NCBI RefSeq assembly: GCF_905220365.1
Contig: NC_061141.1
Span: 2,735,501-2,799,500, forward strand
Source: Vanessa cardui
Lineage: Eukaryota > Arthropoda > Insecta > Lepidoptera > Nymphalidae
Length of the DNA stretch: 64,000 bases
Reading direction: 5' to 3'
Below are positions 44,913-58,300 of this stretch, in pieces (position 1 is the first letter of the stretch; each line of letters starts with the position of its first letter). Both the position numbers and the translations under genes were made by a program. Under the pieces are notes generated by a model. That model was not told where the DNA came from, did not search any database, and saw nothing but the letters and a program-made list of their open reading frames with translations.

Positions 44913-45209
44913 AGAGCTGAGATGGCCCAGTGGGTAGAACGCGTGCATCTTAATCGATGATTTCGGGTTCAAACCCAGGCAAGCACCGCTATGTATATGT
45001 GCTTATTATGTTTACAATTCATCTCGTGCTCGGCGGTGAAGGAAAACATTGTTAGGAAACCTGCATGTGTCTAATTTCATAGAAATTCTGCCACATGTGC
45101 TTTCCACCAACCCGCATTGGAACAGCGTGGAATATGTTCCAAATCCTCTCCTTAATAGAAGAGGAGGCCTTAACCCAGAAGTGGGAAAATTACGGGCTGT
45201 TACTTTAAG
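44913..45209 (+). repeat. SINE family A copy
   Basis: Full copy with an AGAGCTGAGATGGCCCAG head and a GGGCTGTTACTTTAA tail. Confidence 0.85.
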
Positions 45210-45407
45210 ACGAATACTGTAATTTTTAATACAGTATACCAAATATATCTGGCTTTACTACAGCTAGACGCCTCAAGACAGTACTGTCTTTACCTAAACA
45301 TATGACGAAATTTTCTCTCACACACATTGGGATCCTGAAAAACTGACATCCAGCAAGAGATTAATCATGAATATAAAAATCAAACTCATAAAAACTCTGT
45401 CAAAAAT

Positions 45408-45735
45408 CAAAATCAAAATAAACTTTATTCAAGTGGGCTTTTACAAGCACTTTTGAATCGTCATTTTACAATTAAATTAAGCTACCACCGGTTCGGAAAG
45501 TAGTTTCCACCGAGAGGAACCGGCAAGAAACTCAGTAGTTACTCTTTTTCAATATTTAAAAAATATAATCATATTAGTTAAATACAATTATATATGTATG
45601 TAATGTATCCTGTCTGGAAGTCAATAGGTATTAATTCCAAGCTTTTTTATGATCTACAAAATCTTGTATCGAGTAACATGCCATTTTTACCAAAGTATTT
45701 ATTATAAACGATTTGAATTTACGAAACGGTAAAGT
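45408..45735 (-). repeat. non-LTR 3' tail, family C
   Basis: Full copy starting AATCAAAATCAAAATAAACT. Confidence 0.8.
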
Positions 45736-45969
45736 GATAAAAAAACATAAAATGTATTTCTAGTATTTCTTGTACCGTCGGCATCATATACATAAATATA
45801 TAAATTTGTGAAATATACTTAATGTATTACAATGAGTTTCATGGCGTTTCATGTGTTGGATAATTTAGATGCTTAGAAAGGAAGTATGTTTTCCATGCAT
45901 TTGGGACAAACGAGTGTTTTCAATATTTAAACGATTTTGGATGTAAGAATTGCATTGATCTTTATTTTT

Positions 45970-46386
45970 TTTTATATAATGGTGGACGAGCATATCGGCC
46001 ACCTGATGATAAGTGGTCACCATCACCCATAGACAATGACGCTGTAGGAAATATTAACTATTCCTTACATCGTTAATGCGCCACCAACCTTGAACCTTAG
46101 TAACAACAGTACGCAGTATTGTTGTGTTTCGGTTTGAAGGCTGAGTGAGCCAGTGTAACTACAGGCACAAGGGACATAGCATCTTAGTTCTCAAGGTTGG
46201 TGGCGCATTAACGATGTAAGGAATAGTTAATATTTCCTACTGCGTCATTGTCTATGGGTGATGGTGACCACTTATCATCAGGTGGCCGATATGCTCGTCC
46301 ACCATTATATTATGCAAGCCGCCTGGGTAGGTACCACTAACTTTTGGTACCTACCCAGGCGGCTTGCACAAAGCCCTACCACCAAG
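45970..46386. repeat. repeat B copy rearranged into two hairpins
   Basis: Two repeat B arms of about 115 bp (about 45977-46095 and 46190-46306) are near-perfect inverted copies around a 95-bp loop. Immediately after it, GCAAGCCGCCTGGGTAGG and CCTACCCAGGCGGCTTGC (46316-46371) form a second, perfect hairpin. Confidence 0.85.
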
Positions 46387-46389
46387 TTA

Positions 46390-47440
46390 AACTCACTTGG
46401 TCACTTTAGATGTTTCTATGTATTTGATATCTTAAGTATTACTTCATATTTGATACTGACTATGACAGCCACTTCAAACAACATGAGAAATCAAAATGTG
46501 ATCATCAACTTCTTATATTAATTTTAAAACATATCATAGATATACTTAAAATAATCCTTTCTACGTCCAAGTTTTTTAAACTAAACAGATTGAAAAAAAT
46601 CCACAGAGTAAAGAAAACGTGAATTTGTTTTAGTAAAATGAAACGAAATCTTAAATTCCACAATTTATTTCGATTACAACCCTACGAATTACAAGTCGGC
46701 TAACGCATTAAACGCAGTACAGACGTCATGATTTCATCAAAATATTTCGTAATCACAATTATTATTTGAGCTGTTGTATTCACATCCTATTGCTAAAAAT
46801 GCTAGAAATATTAAAGCGATTTATATAGATTTTTTAAATCACGCTGTATACTATTTATTAGCTTATATATCTAGGCAAATTATATTAGGCATCAAAAGTC
46901 ACACGATTCGTATAAAGGCACAATTCAGCTAAAATTAACAACGACTATTATATTTGTTTATTGTCGTTAAAATAATTCTCTATACAATTTAAAGTATATA
47001 TTTTTTTAAATCTTTAGTTATAAATTCTAAAGGCCTCCATATTCCCACACGAGTTCACTGGTCGAATCCCGCTCCACATTGATGTTCTGGGCCCTAGGGC
47101 CTCCATAAGAAAGGGGCCTTCACAATAGAGGTTCCAAGGAGTTAACACTTTTAATGTAATATAATGTTTAAATATCTGGATATTATAAAATTATAATTAT
47201 ATTAACATTAACTGTTTTAAAAGATACCGATACAAAGAGTAAAATAATTAATTTGTAAAAATTATAATTAGGGGCCTAAACTCCTACAGTTGCCCTGGGC
47301 CTCCACTCATTTGGCGCCAGCCAGAACCTGCAGACTTCTAAATCCGGTTCTGCCCTCTTCCGTTCTCGAAAAAGTTCGCGCACATTGTTTAAAAATACAT
47401 AATTATTCAAATATATAATGTTTGTGCGTGTAGGAGTATA
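46390..47440. other. intergenic, no gene seen
   Basis: AT-rich. A GGGCCCTAGGGCCTCC stretch near 47090 and GGCCTCCACTC near 47300 point to a diverged relative of the 'ggccccag' repeat family. Confidence 0.45.
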
Positions 47441-47445
47441 TCTAA

Positions 47446-48113
47446 TCTCATGTTTTGCAATCGTGCGTAAATGTGAAGAGGCCATAACATTAAAATCATA
47501 AAAGCGGGAAAATGGAATTTAATCTATGCTTTTAGGTTATCTGTTGATGAAAAAAGTAAAATTAAAAATTTACATTTTTGTAATCTTACCACACGAAGAC
47601 ATTTAAGATTTAAGATTAGTACAAAAAATACTTTTTTAAATTAATGTCTTTTAAATTTTTCTTAAGGGTAACGTCTTTTACTAAAGGAATGTTAAGGATT
47701 GTAGGTAAACCAAAGGTGATTATTGGGTAATGCTTAGTACTAACTATTGAAGTTTATAGGAATTGTAAATAAATAATGTGAGTTATAGTACGATACAAAT
47801 TAGATGTAGCATCGGCAAAATTCCTAAAACCGATCACAGCCGAATTAAGCACGCTATCCCAAATAATCAATATTTATTTCTTATGTGAATATGGTCTTTA
47901 CACAGACGTAACAACTTGTAATATCATGTGACCTAATATATTCGTCAATTTGACACGTCGATTTACATGCAGTTGCTTTCATGCATGCAGTTCTCGGGTT
48001 GAACTGACGCGAGAATCTATAGCGACGAATAGCGTCGAAGGGCGCGATAGGGAGCTATTTCTATTGTAATCGGGTTTATTGAATTTGCCGAAGCTAAGTT
48101 GTGTTATACTATA
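47446..48113 (-). repeat. inverted duplicate of 40480-41134
   Basis: It contains a family E MITE (47786-48113) plus the same 330-bp neighbour (GCGGGAAAATGGAATTTAAT, AGGATTGTAGGTAAACC) found at 40803-41134, in opposite orientation. Confidence 0.8.
47786..48113. mobile_element. MITE family E copy
   Basis: About 328 bp. The left end is TAGTACGATACAAATTAG and the right end is AAGTTGTGTTATACTA. Confidence 0.8.
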
Positions 48114-49338
48114 CATATAAACCTGAAATTATTATATACGAAATTAATAACATTTTTATATGATATAAACATTTTAAAATAAGTTATTTGTAAATAAATG
48201 GATTGGTATAAAATGTATGCCTAGTTATTGTTACACAGTACACAGATAAGCAAGATAATTTTAGAGGATTATTTCTTAAAATATATAATTTAAGGCAATT
48301 TTTGTACATTGTGTTTGTAACGCAAATTAATTAAATGAAATTATTGTTAATATTTCGGTAAATCGACAAAATTTATATTTATTATATAAAATGTTTTCTA
48401 AGAGCTAAATAATTACTAATATTAAGAAAGTGACTAGAGAAACAAATCACGTAATTATTTATGTCTAACTACACTATACACTTATAACAATTTATTTTAT
48501 TTCAATTATTCGAGTAATAACTTTTTACAGTGTTCAATTACACTTAGGTACATAACCGCGTAAAATTAAAAATGGACGACACGAAGCAACGATGAAGGTT
48601 TCGTATTTTTAAAAAACGAATGTCAGAACGTTATTTACACAGTTAAAAATTCATGCAAAAGTCGCCTTATATTCTGCCAGCCTAATTTGAATGTTGCACT
48701 TTTTAAAACTATGCTTATTATTTTTATATTTTATTATTTACAGTGCAAGAATTAATATTAATTAATATAATTATTGACTTTTTCCGTAAAAATATCAAAA
48801 TCTCATGATTTTGTAGGCAGTAACTCTATCATTGTCTTCTAAATCCAATCTTTCTTACTTAATACAGACATGCATTTAATGACAATCAAACTGACAGATT
48901 AATTGTCAAACATCAGCCACAAACAGTATATTTTATTTACAGTAAAATAAACATATATATAATCAACGTTGAATAGTTCGTGTATTAAATGAATATCCGT
49001 TAAATTCCTTTGATGCTTTTTTTTTTTTTTTTTTTTTTTATTTCCAACAAAGCGGATAGGTAACAGCTAGTTCCTCAAACATTTTCTCGTCACAATTCAA
49101 ATGTTTCACTTTTTGTTTGTAAAATAATGGGGAACTATTCAGTTAAAGCGATTAACTGAATAATGATTACTGGACATTCACTGGTTGCCTGTTGTATGAA
49201 CGTCGCCCAATTATCATTCAGATTAAAACCATATTATTTTGTTATGGTGGTTGATTTGTTTGACAATTAGTCTGCAATGCAATTTATCTTTTGTTCTAAT
49301 TTAATTAAGGAGTTCGTTTTATGTTAGTGAGTTATAAC
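48114..49338. other. intergenic and 3' UTR of the ABC transporter
   Basis: No exon seen. A long poly-T run lies at 49018-49039. The part next to 49338 should be the 3' UTR of the minus-strand transporter. Confidence 0.5.
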
Positions 49339-52300
49339 TTAAGGATTCTCTTCGTTTTCCAAATTCTCCTCACTCTCCTCAACGAAGCCGCATTGTAACT
49401 CGTATAACCTGGCGTAGATTTTCTTGAGAGCGATAAGTTCCTTGTGGGTGCCCATTTCCGCGACCACTCCCTGATCTATGACGCAGATGACGTCAGCGTT
49501 CTGTATGGTCGCGAGGCGATGGGCGATGATGAGACATGTCCTGCCTTCACTCGCTCTATCCAACGCTTCTTGGACAACCTTCAATGGACACAATAAAAAT
49601 GTTTAATTTAGAACAATAAAGTCGGCTCTTCATAACCTTTGGGACGTAGGATTTGACTGTCAGTATAATTACGCAAAATATGTGATTCGGAATAAATTAA
49701 AACGTCATCGTAAAAACCAAAAGTTCCAATCTAAACTATGGGGTTGACACGGCCCCGTGGATACACCATATGTACCTAATCTTTGATATCTTAAGCGCTT
49801 GTTCGAAGTACAAGGTGATATATTGTATACAAGAAACTACTGAACAGTGTAGTCTATCTCCATCGGCTAGCATTTACTGCACGCGATTTATATAACATCA
49901 TAAACTGATCATTTCGTCTGTTATCTAAATCTATAATGAACGCAAGTGTCAATCGTAGCAGTAAATGTAGACGCGGCGGCTAGAGTGTTGACGTGTCGTG
50001 TGTGTGTGTGTATATGTGCGTGTGTGTGCGTGTGTGCGCGCGCGCGTTACCCGCTCGCTGTGCGTGTCGAGCGCGGAGGTGGCCTCGTCGACGCGGCGGC
50101 TAGAATGTTGACGTGTGCGTGTATGCGTGTGCGTGTGTGACGTATGCGTGTGTGTGTGTGCGCGTTACCCGCTCGCTGTGCGTGTCGAGCGCGGAGGTGG
50201 CCTCGTCGAGCAACAGCACGCGCGGGTCGCGCACGAGCGCGCGCGCGATGGCGATGCGCTGCTTCTGCCCGCCCGACAGCTGCGACGCGCGCTGCCCGAT
50301 GCGCGTCGCGTAACCCTGCACGACCACGACATTACTCAATATTGACGACCTCCGTGGTCGAGTGGTGTGTACACTCAGATTCCGGGTTGGATTCCCGGCC
50401 GAGTCGATATAGATTATCATTAGTTTTCTATGTTGTCTTGGGTCTGGGTGTTTGTGGTAGCTTCGTTACTTCTGATTTTCCATAACACAAGTGCTTTACA
50501 TTGAAGCTACTTACATTGGGATCAGAGTAATGTATATGATGTTGTCTCATATTAAAAAAAAAAAAGATGAATGTATTGCCTGTGTTGGAGTCGGTACCTA
50601 TCGACTCGAATACGACGACGTGCACAACAATACCAGCCTGCATCAGCAGCTGGGCTAAACCCTTCCCTTTGAAGACAAGGTTTGGAGCATATCACGTCGC
50701 TCTATGCGGGTTAAATTCATATGTGCCAGAATTTCGTTGAATTTTGGAACATACAGGTTTCCTAACGATGTATTCCTTCACCACCAGTACAAGATGAATT
50801 ATAAATACAAATTGAGCACTAGGGCATCTCGGCTCTTGCTGATCCGTAATCTAAAAACGAAAATCATAACGTTTTCTCACATCTGGTAAGGCAGCGATAA
50901 ACGAGTGCACGTTGGCGGCCTTGGCGGCGACGACGATCTCCTCGATGGGAACGTTCCTGGTGTTGTCTCCGTAGGCGATGTTCTCGGCGATGGTGCGGTC
51001 GAAAAGCACGGGCTCCTGCGACACGATGCTGAGGTTGCGGCGCAGAGTCGTCAGCCGCATGTCGCCCACGATGCTGTGGTCGTCTAAATACTGGAATTGT
51101 ACTCTTACTTTAGTATTTACACTACATATATAGTTTAGTACTTTACTTTGCTGTTTCGTTTGAAATGGTGACTTAGCTATTGTAATGTTAAGGACACTGC
51201 ATAAGGGATAAATCTAACCAGTTTTGAAAAAAGGTCTCTGATTAATTTCAGTGATATGTACCGTAGCGTCATGTTGTTAGTGTTATTCACCTTTTACCTT
51301 TCATATTCACCATTCATATATCACATTCACCATTCATATCATATTCACGATTCATATTTCATATTCAACTTACATATTTCATATTCACCATTCATATATC
51401 ATATTCACCTTTCATATTTCATATTCACCTTTCATATATCATATTCACCTTTCATATTTCATATTCACCTTTCATATTTCATATTCACCTTTCATATTTC
51501 ATATTCACCTTTCATATTTCATATTCACCATTCATATTTCATATTCAACTTTCAAATTTCATATTCACCTTACATATTTCAATTGTTGTTTTATGGGAGA
51601 GTAAAATGTTACAGAATAATTGTAACGAATCAACTATAGTTTAGAAACTGGCTCTATTTCAAGCAAGAAACTTGTTTTCTTCATATTTCACATTCACCTT
51701 TCATATTTATATTCACCTTTCAATTGTTTTGTGGGAGAGTAAAATGTTACAGAATGATTGTAACGAATCAACTATAGTTTAGAAACTGACTCTATTTCAA
51801 GCAAGATACTTGTTTTCTCGTGCACGTACCACGTGGCCGTCGTCCGGGTCGTACAACCTCTGCAGGAGTTGGATGAGGGTTGACTTCCCGCAGCCGCTGG
51901 GCCCCACGAGCGCCACGCGCTTCCCGCTCGGGATGAGCAGCGACAGGCCGCGCAGCACCTGCACCTCGCGCCGCGTCGGGTAGCGGAAGTTTATGTTTTT
52001 GTAGTGGATTTTGCCGTCTGCTACCTGAAAATCGGAACGCGCTTTGCTACCGCTTATGTTATATATTATTTTTGTTTGTAGTATTTTGTAATATCAACTT
52101 GTTATCAGCTAGTGATTTTTTTAATGAAATCTTAGCTTTAGCTTAAATATTATATTATAGTGCGACACAACTTAGAAGTAGCATCGGCAAAATTCGTAGA
52201 ACCGTACACATCGGAATTAAGTACGCTATCCCACAGTACCCAACATTTATTTCTTATGTGAATATGATCTTTACACATACGTAATAATTTGTATTATAAC

Positions 52301-55300
52301 CTAATATATATAACCTAATATATCCGTCCATTTTTTATGATACTCTATTAATGCTTTCTCGGATTGAACTGACGCGAGAATCTATAGCGACGAATAGCGT
52401 CGAATGGCGCGATAGAGAGCTATATCTATTGGTTGTATAAATCGGCAGCAATCGGTTTTATTGAATTTGCAGATGCTCCATCTAAGTTGTGTCGTACAAT
52501 AATTTTACAATTAATATATTATCCTCTCGATGCACTCACGTAGGCGTCGGGCACGGAGGGCGCGTGCGTGCTCTCGACGAGCGGGCGGCGCGCGAGCAGC
52601 GTCATGACGCGGCCGGCGGCCAGCACGGCGGCGCCGAAGTTGGGCGCGAACGCCAGCGCCTGACCCATCATCCACGCGCCGAATATCAGCGCCTCCGACA
52701 CTCTGCCAGTTAGCCAGTAACACTCAGTGGAAGTTATTTTCCGTTGTCACACGTATAAGTACATTTCTCAATTTTGAAACTATACTAGTAATAGTATAAT
52801 AAACTATATTTTACTTTGTGTAAGCCCGTCTGGGTAGGTACCACCCACTCATCAGTTATTCTACCGCCAAACAACAGTACTCGGTATTGTTGTGTTCCGG
52901 TTTGAAGGGTGAGTGAGCCAGTGTAACTACAGGCACAAGGGACATAATATCTTGGTCCCCAAGGTTGGTGGCGCATTGACGATTTAAGGAATACTTAATA
53001 TTTCTTACAGCGTCATTGTCTATGGGTAATGGTGACCACTTACCATCAGGTGGCCCATATGCTCGACCGTCAAACTATACCATAAAAAAAAATATTAGTA
53101 TTGCCCACAATGTTCGCCGCAACTTGACAGAGTTATAACGTTAACGTAATTATAACTGGCTAACATTTTTGTTTTATAGCAGGATAAAGCGCATTGCCAG
53201 TATTTTTGGAAATAATACAAATCAAATCAAATCAAAATAAAATTTATTCAAGTAGGCTTTTACAAGCACTTTGGAATCGTCATTTTACAATTAAGTGAAG
53301 CTACCACCGGTTCGGAAAATAGATTCTACCGAAAAGAACCGGCAAGAAACTCAGTAGTTACTCTTATTTAACATTTAAAAAATACAAAGTCACGTTAGTT
53401 AAATACAATTATTTAAATTAATATATCCTGCTTGGAAGTCAACAGGTCCACGCTTTTTTATCATCTATAAAATCTTGTTACGAATAATATGCTTTTTCTA
53501 CCAATGTATTTGTTACAAGCGATTTGAATTTACTAAATTATAATACAGAGCTGAGATGGCCCAGTGGTTAGAACGCGTGCATCTTAACCGATGATTGCGG
53601 GTTCAAACCCAGGCAAGCACCACTATATATATGTGCTTAATTGTGTTTATAATTCATGTCATGTTCGGCGGTGAAGGAAAACATCGTGAGGAAACCTGCA
53701 TGTGTCTAATTTCATCGAAATTCTGCCACATGTGCATTCCACCAACCCGCATTGGAACAGCGTGGTGGAATACGTTCCAAACCCTCTCCTTAATGGAAGA
53801 GGAGGCCTTATCTCAGCAGTGGGAAATTTACAGGCTGTTACTTTACCTTTACTTTACTTTTAAATTATAATACAATCGACTTCTCCCCTTTTTCGGCACT
53901 CACTTGATGACGTCCTTGTAGGGCACCTGTTGGTCGGCTACGAGCACGCCGCCGTACCACAGCGACAGCGCGTAGCCGGCCACGGGCGCCGTCTGGCCGA
54001 ACGCGAACACGGCGCCGCGCCAGCGCAGGCTGCTGCGCGCCGCGCGACGAGCGCTGCCGCCCGCCGCGCGGTACCGCGCCAGCGCGCCCTCCTCGCCGCC
54101 TGCGACAAACCAGCTCATACAACCGTTACTGTCTCATCACGTCAAGTTTAATGATCACGCTCACTTTAGGGAGTTACGATTTTACAAAACGTAGGTACAC
54201 CATTGGCAAGCTAGGATGACGTTGATGATGATGCCGTAACCTTGATAAATCTGATATATGTTTGTGTACAAAAAGAATTTGGTGAGTTGTGATTTTACAA
54301 AACGTAGGTACACCATTGGTAAGCTAGGATGACGTTGATGATGATGCCGTAACCTTGATATATCGGATATATGTTTGTGTACAAAAAGAATTTGGTGAGT
54401 TGTGATTTTACAAAACGTAGGTACACCATTGGCAGGCTAGGATGACGTTGATGATGCTCGCCTCGCCTTGATAGTGATATATTTGTGTACGAAAAAAATA
54501 ATTAATAATGAACATGAGACAACATCACATACACTACTCTGATCTCAATATAAGTAGCTAAAGCACTCGTGTTTTGGATAATCAGAAGTAACGACGGTAC
54601 CACAAACACCTAAACCCAAGACAACATAGAAAACTAATGATAATCTACATTGATTCGGCCGGGAATCGAACCCGGTACCGGAGTGGCGTACCCATGAAAA
54701 CCGGTGTACATACCACTCGACCATGGAGGTCGTCTAATTGAATTGAATTTGACTTACAAAACGCAGACACGGTTCTAATATTGGTGATAGCCTCCGTCGC
54801 TATCGTGGTCGCCTTGTTTGATGCTTCTCGTATTGTGGCGATACCCTCGGCTAGCACTCGGCCTTCCAGCACGACCGCAATTATGACCATCGGCACTGAT
54901 ATCAAGGACACTAGCGTCATGCGCCACGTGTAGTACATAGACACCATGATACCGATCAGGATTGTGGCTGATGCTTGCATGAGCGCACCAATTCGGGTAC
55001 CAGTGGCCTGTAATTAATAACATTACTTGTTAATTTTAAGACATTATCATATTTTCGATGAATACTACTGCTGGCTACTGCTTACAACCAGACTACTCAT
55101 AAGGCTAACTGCATCGTGATTTTAACTTATTCGTATATTGGAGGTTTAAGATTCACCTCATCCGTAGTATGATTGTATTTTATAAGTTAATATTTATAAG
55201 GGCACAATATTAATGGAATTACACACAAAATGTTATACAAATTTTTCAAATCGCTAGGAAATTATTTTACAAGAATTGATAACACCCGAACTTAAGATTT

Positions 55301-58300
55301 ATACCAAAATTAAGGAAAAAAATAACAACAACCTGTAAATTTCTCATTGCTGGGATAAAGCCTTCTCTTCCATTGAGGAGAGGGTTTGGAACATATTCCA
55401 TCACGCTAGTTCAATGCGGGTTAAATTAAGGAAAAAGTGACCTAAATGTCTACCGATTTTGACTACAATGATTAAGCGCAAAATTGGTTAATAATTCCTT
55501 CAACCGTTTTGATGTTAATATCAACTAATTAGGTAAAGTAATTCTTTTAAATCTGATATATGGTATATGACGCTATTTGTTTGGCTAATACATACACCTT
55601 GTACAGCAGCAGCATCAGAGGCGAGCCTCGCACAGAGCGCTCCGACGCCGTTCAGAGGATTGTCAAACCAACCAATCTCCTGTTGCAGCATCGCCCGAAA
55701 CGCAGCTACCCTATATGCAAATGTATTGATGGCCAATAATTCCCAACATGAAAGATAAATCAGGATAATTTTGCTGCGCTGAGAATTTGTTACAAAAGGA
55801 TTTAAAAGTAAATATTTAAACTATTATGTTAATTTTAAAGGATAATAATATACCCAAAGTCGATTTTCTTGATACATGAGGAAAGAAAAAAGAAAGAATT
55901 AGGAAAGTTGAATGAAGTAATTCTTATAAGTCGTGGCTAGATACTGGTAATTTATGTGTCACAGCATTGGTGATCCCTATTCATTACTTTCCTTTGCGTA
56001 CTTTTTCTGTTATGGTTATTTTTTAAATGTAATAGGCTATTCGACAATGCGAAACATAAAGTGTCTATTATTGCAAGCAGTATATATTATGAGTTTAAAA
56101 ATTGTATTAACGAAAGTTGAAAATTTATTAAAAAATCCATAAACGTGTGTCACGTGACACAAAACGCTCCTGATTGGTCGGGCTTATGATGAAGTCACTT
56201 GCTTGTTAACCTTGATTGTCTACTATATGTACCACAGATTAAAATACAGGCAAGTGACGTCACCGACCCCATTGCAGCGCCATATTGTCGAAGTAGTGTT
56301 TTCACGCGGTGTTTAAATATTGAACTTTTAATATGATATTTTTTGTCTCGCACTAGAAAAACAAAGCAACTTTTACTGGGTTCCTTAACCTCTGCTAAAT
56401 AATATAAAATGAATTTTAAAAACCAGTCAAAAAGCCTATTATTTATAGAGCAACAATAAAGTATTTCTTTTTCTTCTATTGCAACAGTAATTGGTCATTA
56501 TTATGCTGTCGAAACTGATGATAATTACCTTTGAACTGTTGGCTTTATTGTTTTTCTGCTGATATTAATAATTTTGTGTCATTTTTTAATGGAATACAAA
56601 TGTTACCTTAGTCTAGCAGTGAGTCTCACGCCCGTGATGTTGAACACAAAGATTTGGAAGAATATACCGATGCCAGTGTACACTCCTACTAGTAAGAAAA
56701 GTATAGCTATGATGTTGGTACCACCTCGCACATAGTCTTCATCCTTACTTTCTAATAACTGTAAAAGAAATATACTTTAGACCAAAACATGCTATCGAGT
56801 TTTATAGCGTTCAACTGTTTTCAATGCATTTTGATAGAATTTTTAATATGTAAGAAATCTTAATACCAGAAGTTTAGTCAATGGCTAGGGTTCATTGTTT
56901 ATGGTTATTGGTAAGGTACCATTGACTTATTAGATATTCTACCGCCAAATAGTTGTATTTAGTATTCGTGTGGTCCGGTATAAAGTGTGAGTGAATCATT
57001 GTAACTAGGGGCATATGTGACGTATCGTTTTAGTTGTCAAGGTTTTATTGTAATATATTTCTACCAATATCTATGGGTGGTGGTGATGAGTTACCCTTTG
57101 TCCGCCCTTTTTATATCATAACAAAAATATTTCAATTCCTTTATTAGGAAAAAACTTCTATGTAGCCTCAATTTTGAATCCAGTTTAGGTCCTAACTGAT
57201 TACTTGGTGGTAGGGCTTTGTGCAAGCTCGTCTGGGTAGGTACCACCCACTCATCAGTTATTCTACCGCCAAACAACAGTACTCAGTTGTGTTCCGGTTT
57301 GAAGGGTGAGTGAGCCAGTGTAACTACAGGTACAAGGGACACAGCATCTTAGTTCCCAAGGTTGGTAGTGCATTGACGATTTAAGGAATAGTTATTATTT
57401 CTTACAATGTCATTGTCTATGGGTAATGGTGATCACTTACCATCAGGTGGCCCATATGCTCGTCCGTCAACCTATACCATAAAAAAAAATTCTTCTGATC
57501 TGGCTTTATTTGTGTAAGTCTTAAATAAAACAATCGTATAATCATATTACTTACACCATATGTTTCACCGAAGAGTATAGCAAAGCACGGAAACGAAGAT
57601 CCCACAGCGATAGCCGCTATAATTCCTATGGCCATCAGATGTTTCTCCGGTTCACATAGTTTCAAGATTTGCCACGTCGTCGGTTCGAATTCTTTTTCCT
57701 CCTTCTCGTCGAGAACTACGCTGTCCTCAGAACCTGAATCCTCTTCCTCCATAGAATTACTCTTCATCGAATCAAGGGAAACCATCTTTTGGAGTTTCGA
57801 TCTTCTCATTTTTGCATCTGTGGTTGGATCAAAGTTAGCTGTGAATTTTTAACGGTTAGAATGTTAGTTCTACGTTGGAAAGCCTATCTGAAAGAGAATC
57901 GTGCCATAATTATCGTCATGTTGATTGCTTGTGAAAGTGCGTGATTGACGATTTGAATTCATGCACGTAGATACTACACTGGAAAACTAAACAATATTTT
58001 ATAAGCAGTTTTTCTACTGGTTAGTAGGGATAGTTCAGCTGTTTGGAATGTCGATGCAAAAGTTACTGAATAAAATGTCAAATCATTATTATCTTCATAC
58101 TTACTTTTAGGGGCTCCTGTGTTCCCATCAGGTGCGATGCTTGGCTCGTTTTCTAGTACCAATTGATAGTATCGACCTCTTAGACTTAACAGTTCTTCAT
58201 GGGTACCTTCTTCTACCACTTCACCCTTTTCAATGAAAACGATCCTATTCGCATTAAGCACCGTTGCTAATCTTTAAAAGGAGATTTCAGTTATAATATT

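Noticed and set aside
51287..51585. CRISPR-like regular repeats
   Set aside because: The 20-bp units are directly head-to-tail with no unique spacers, in an animal-type intron.
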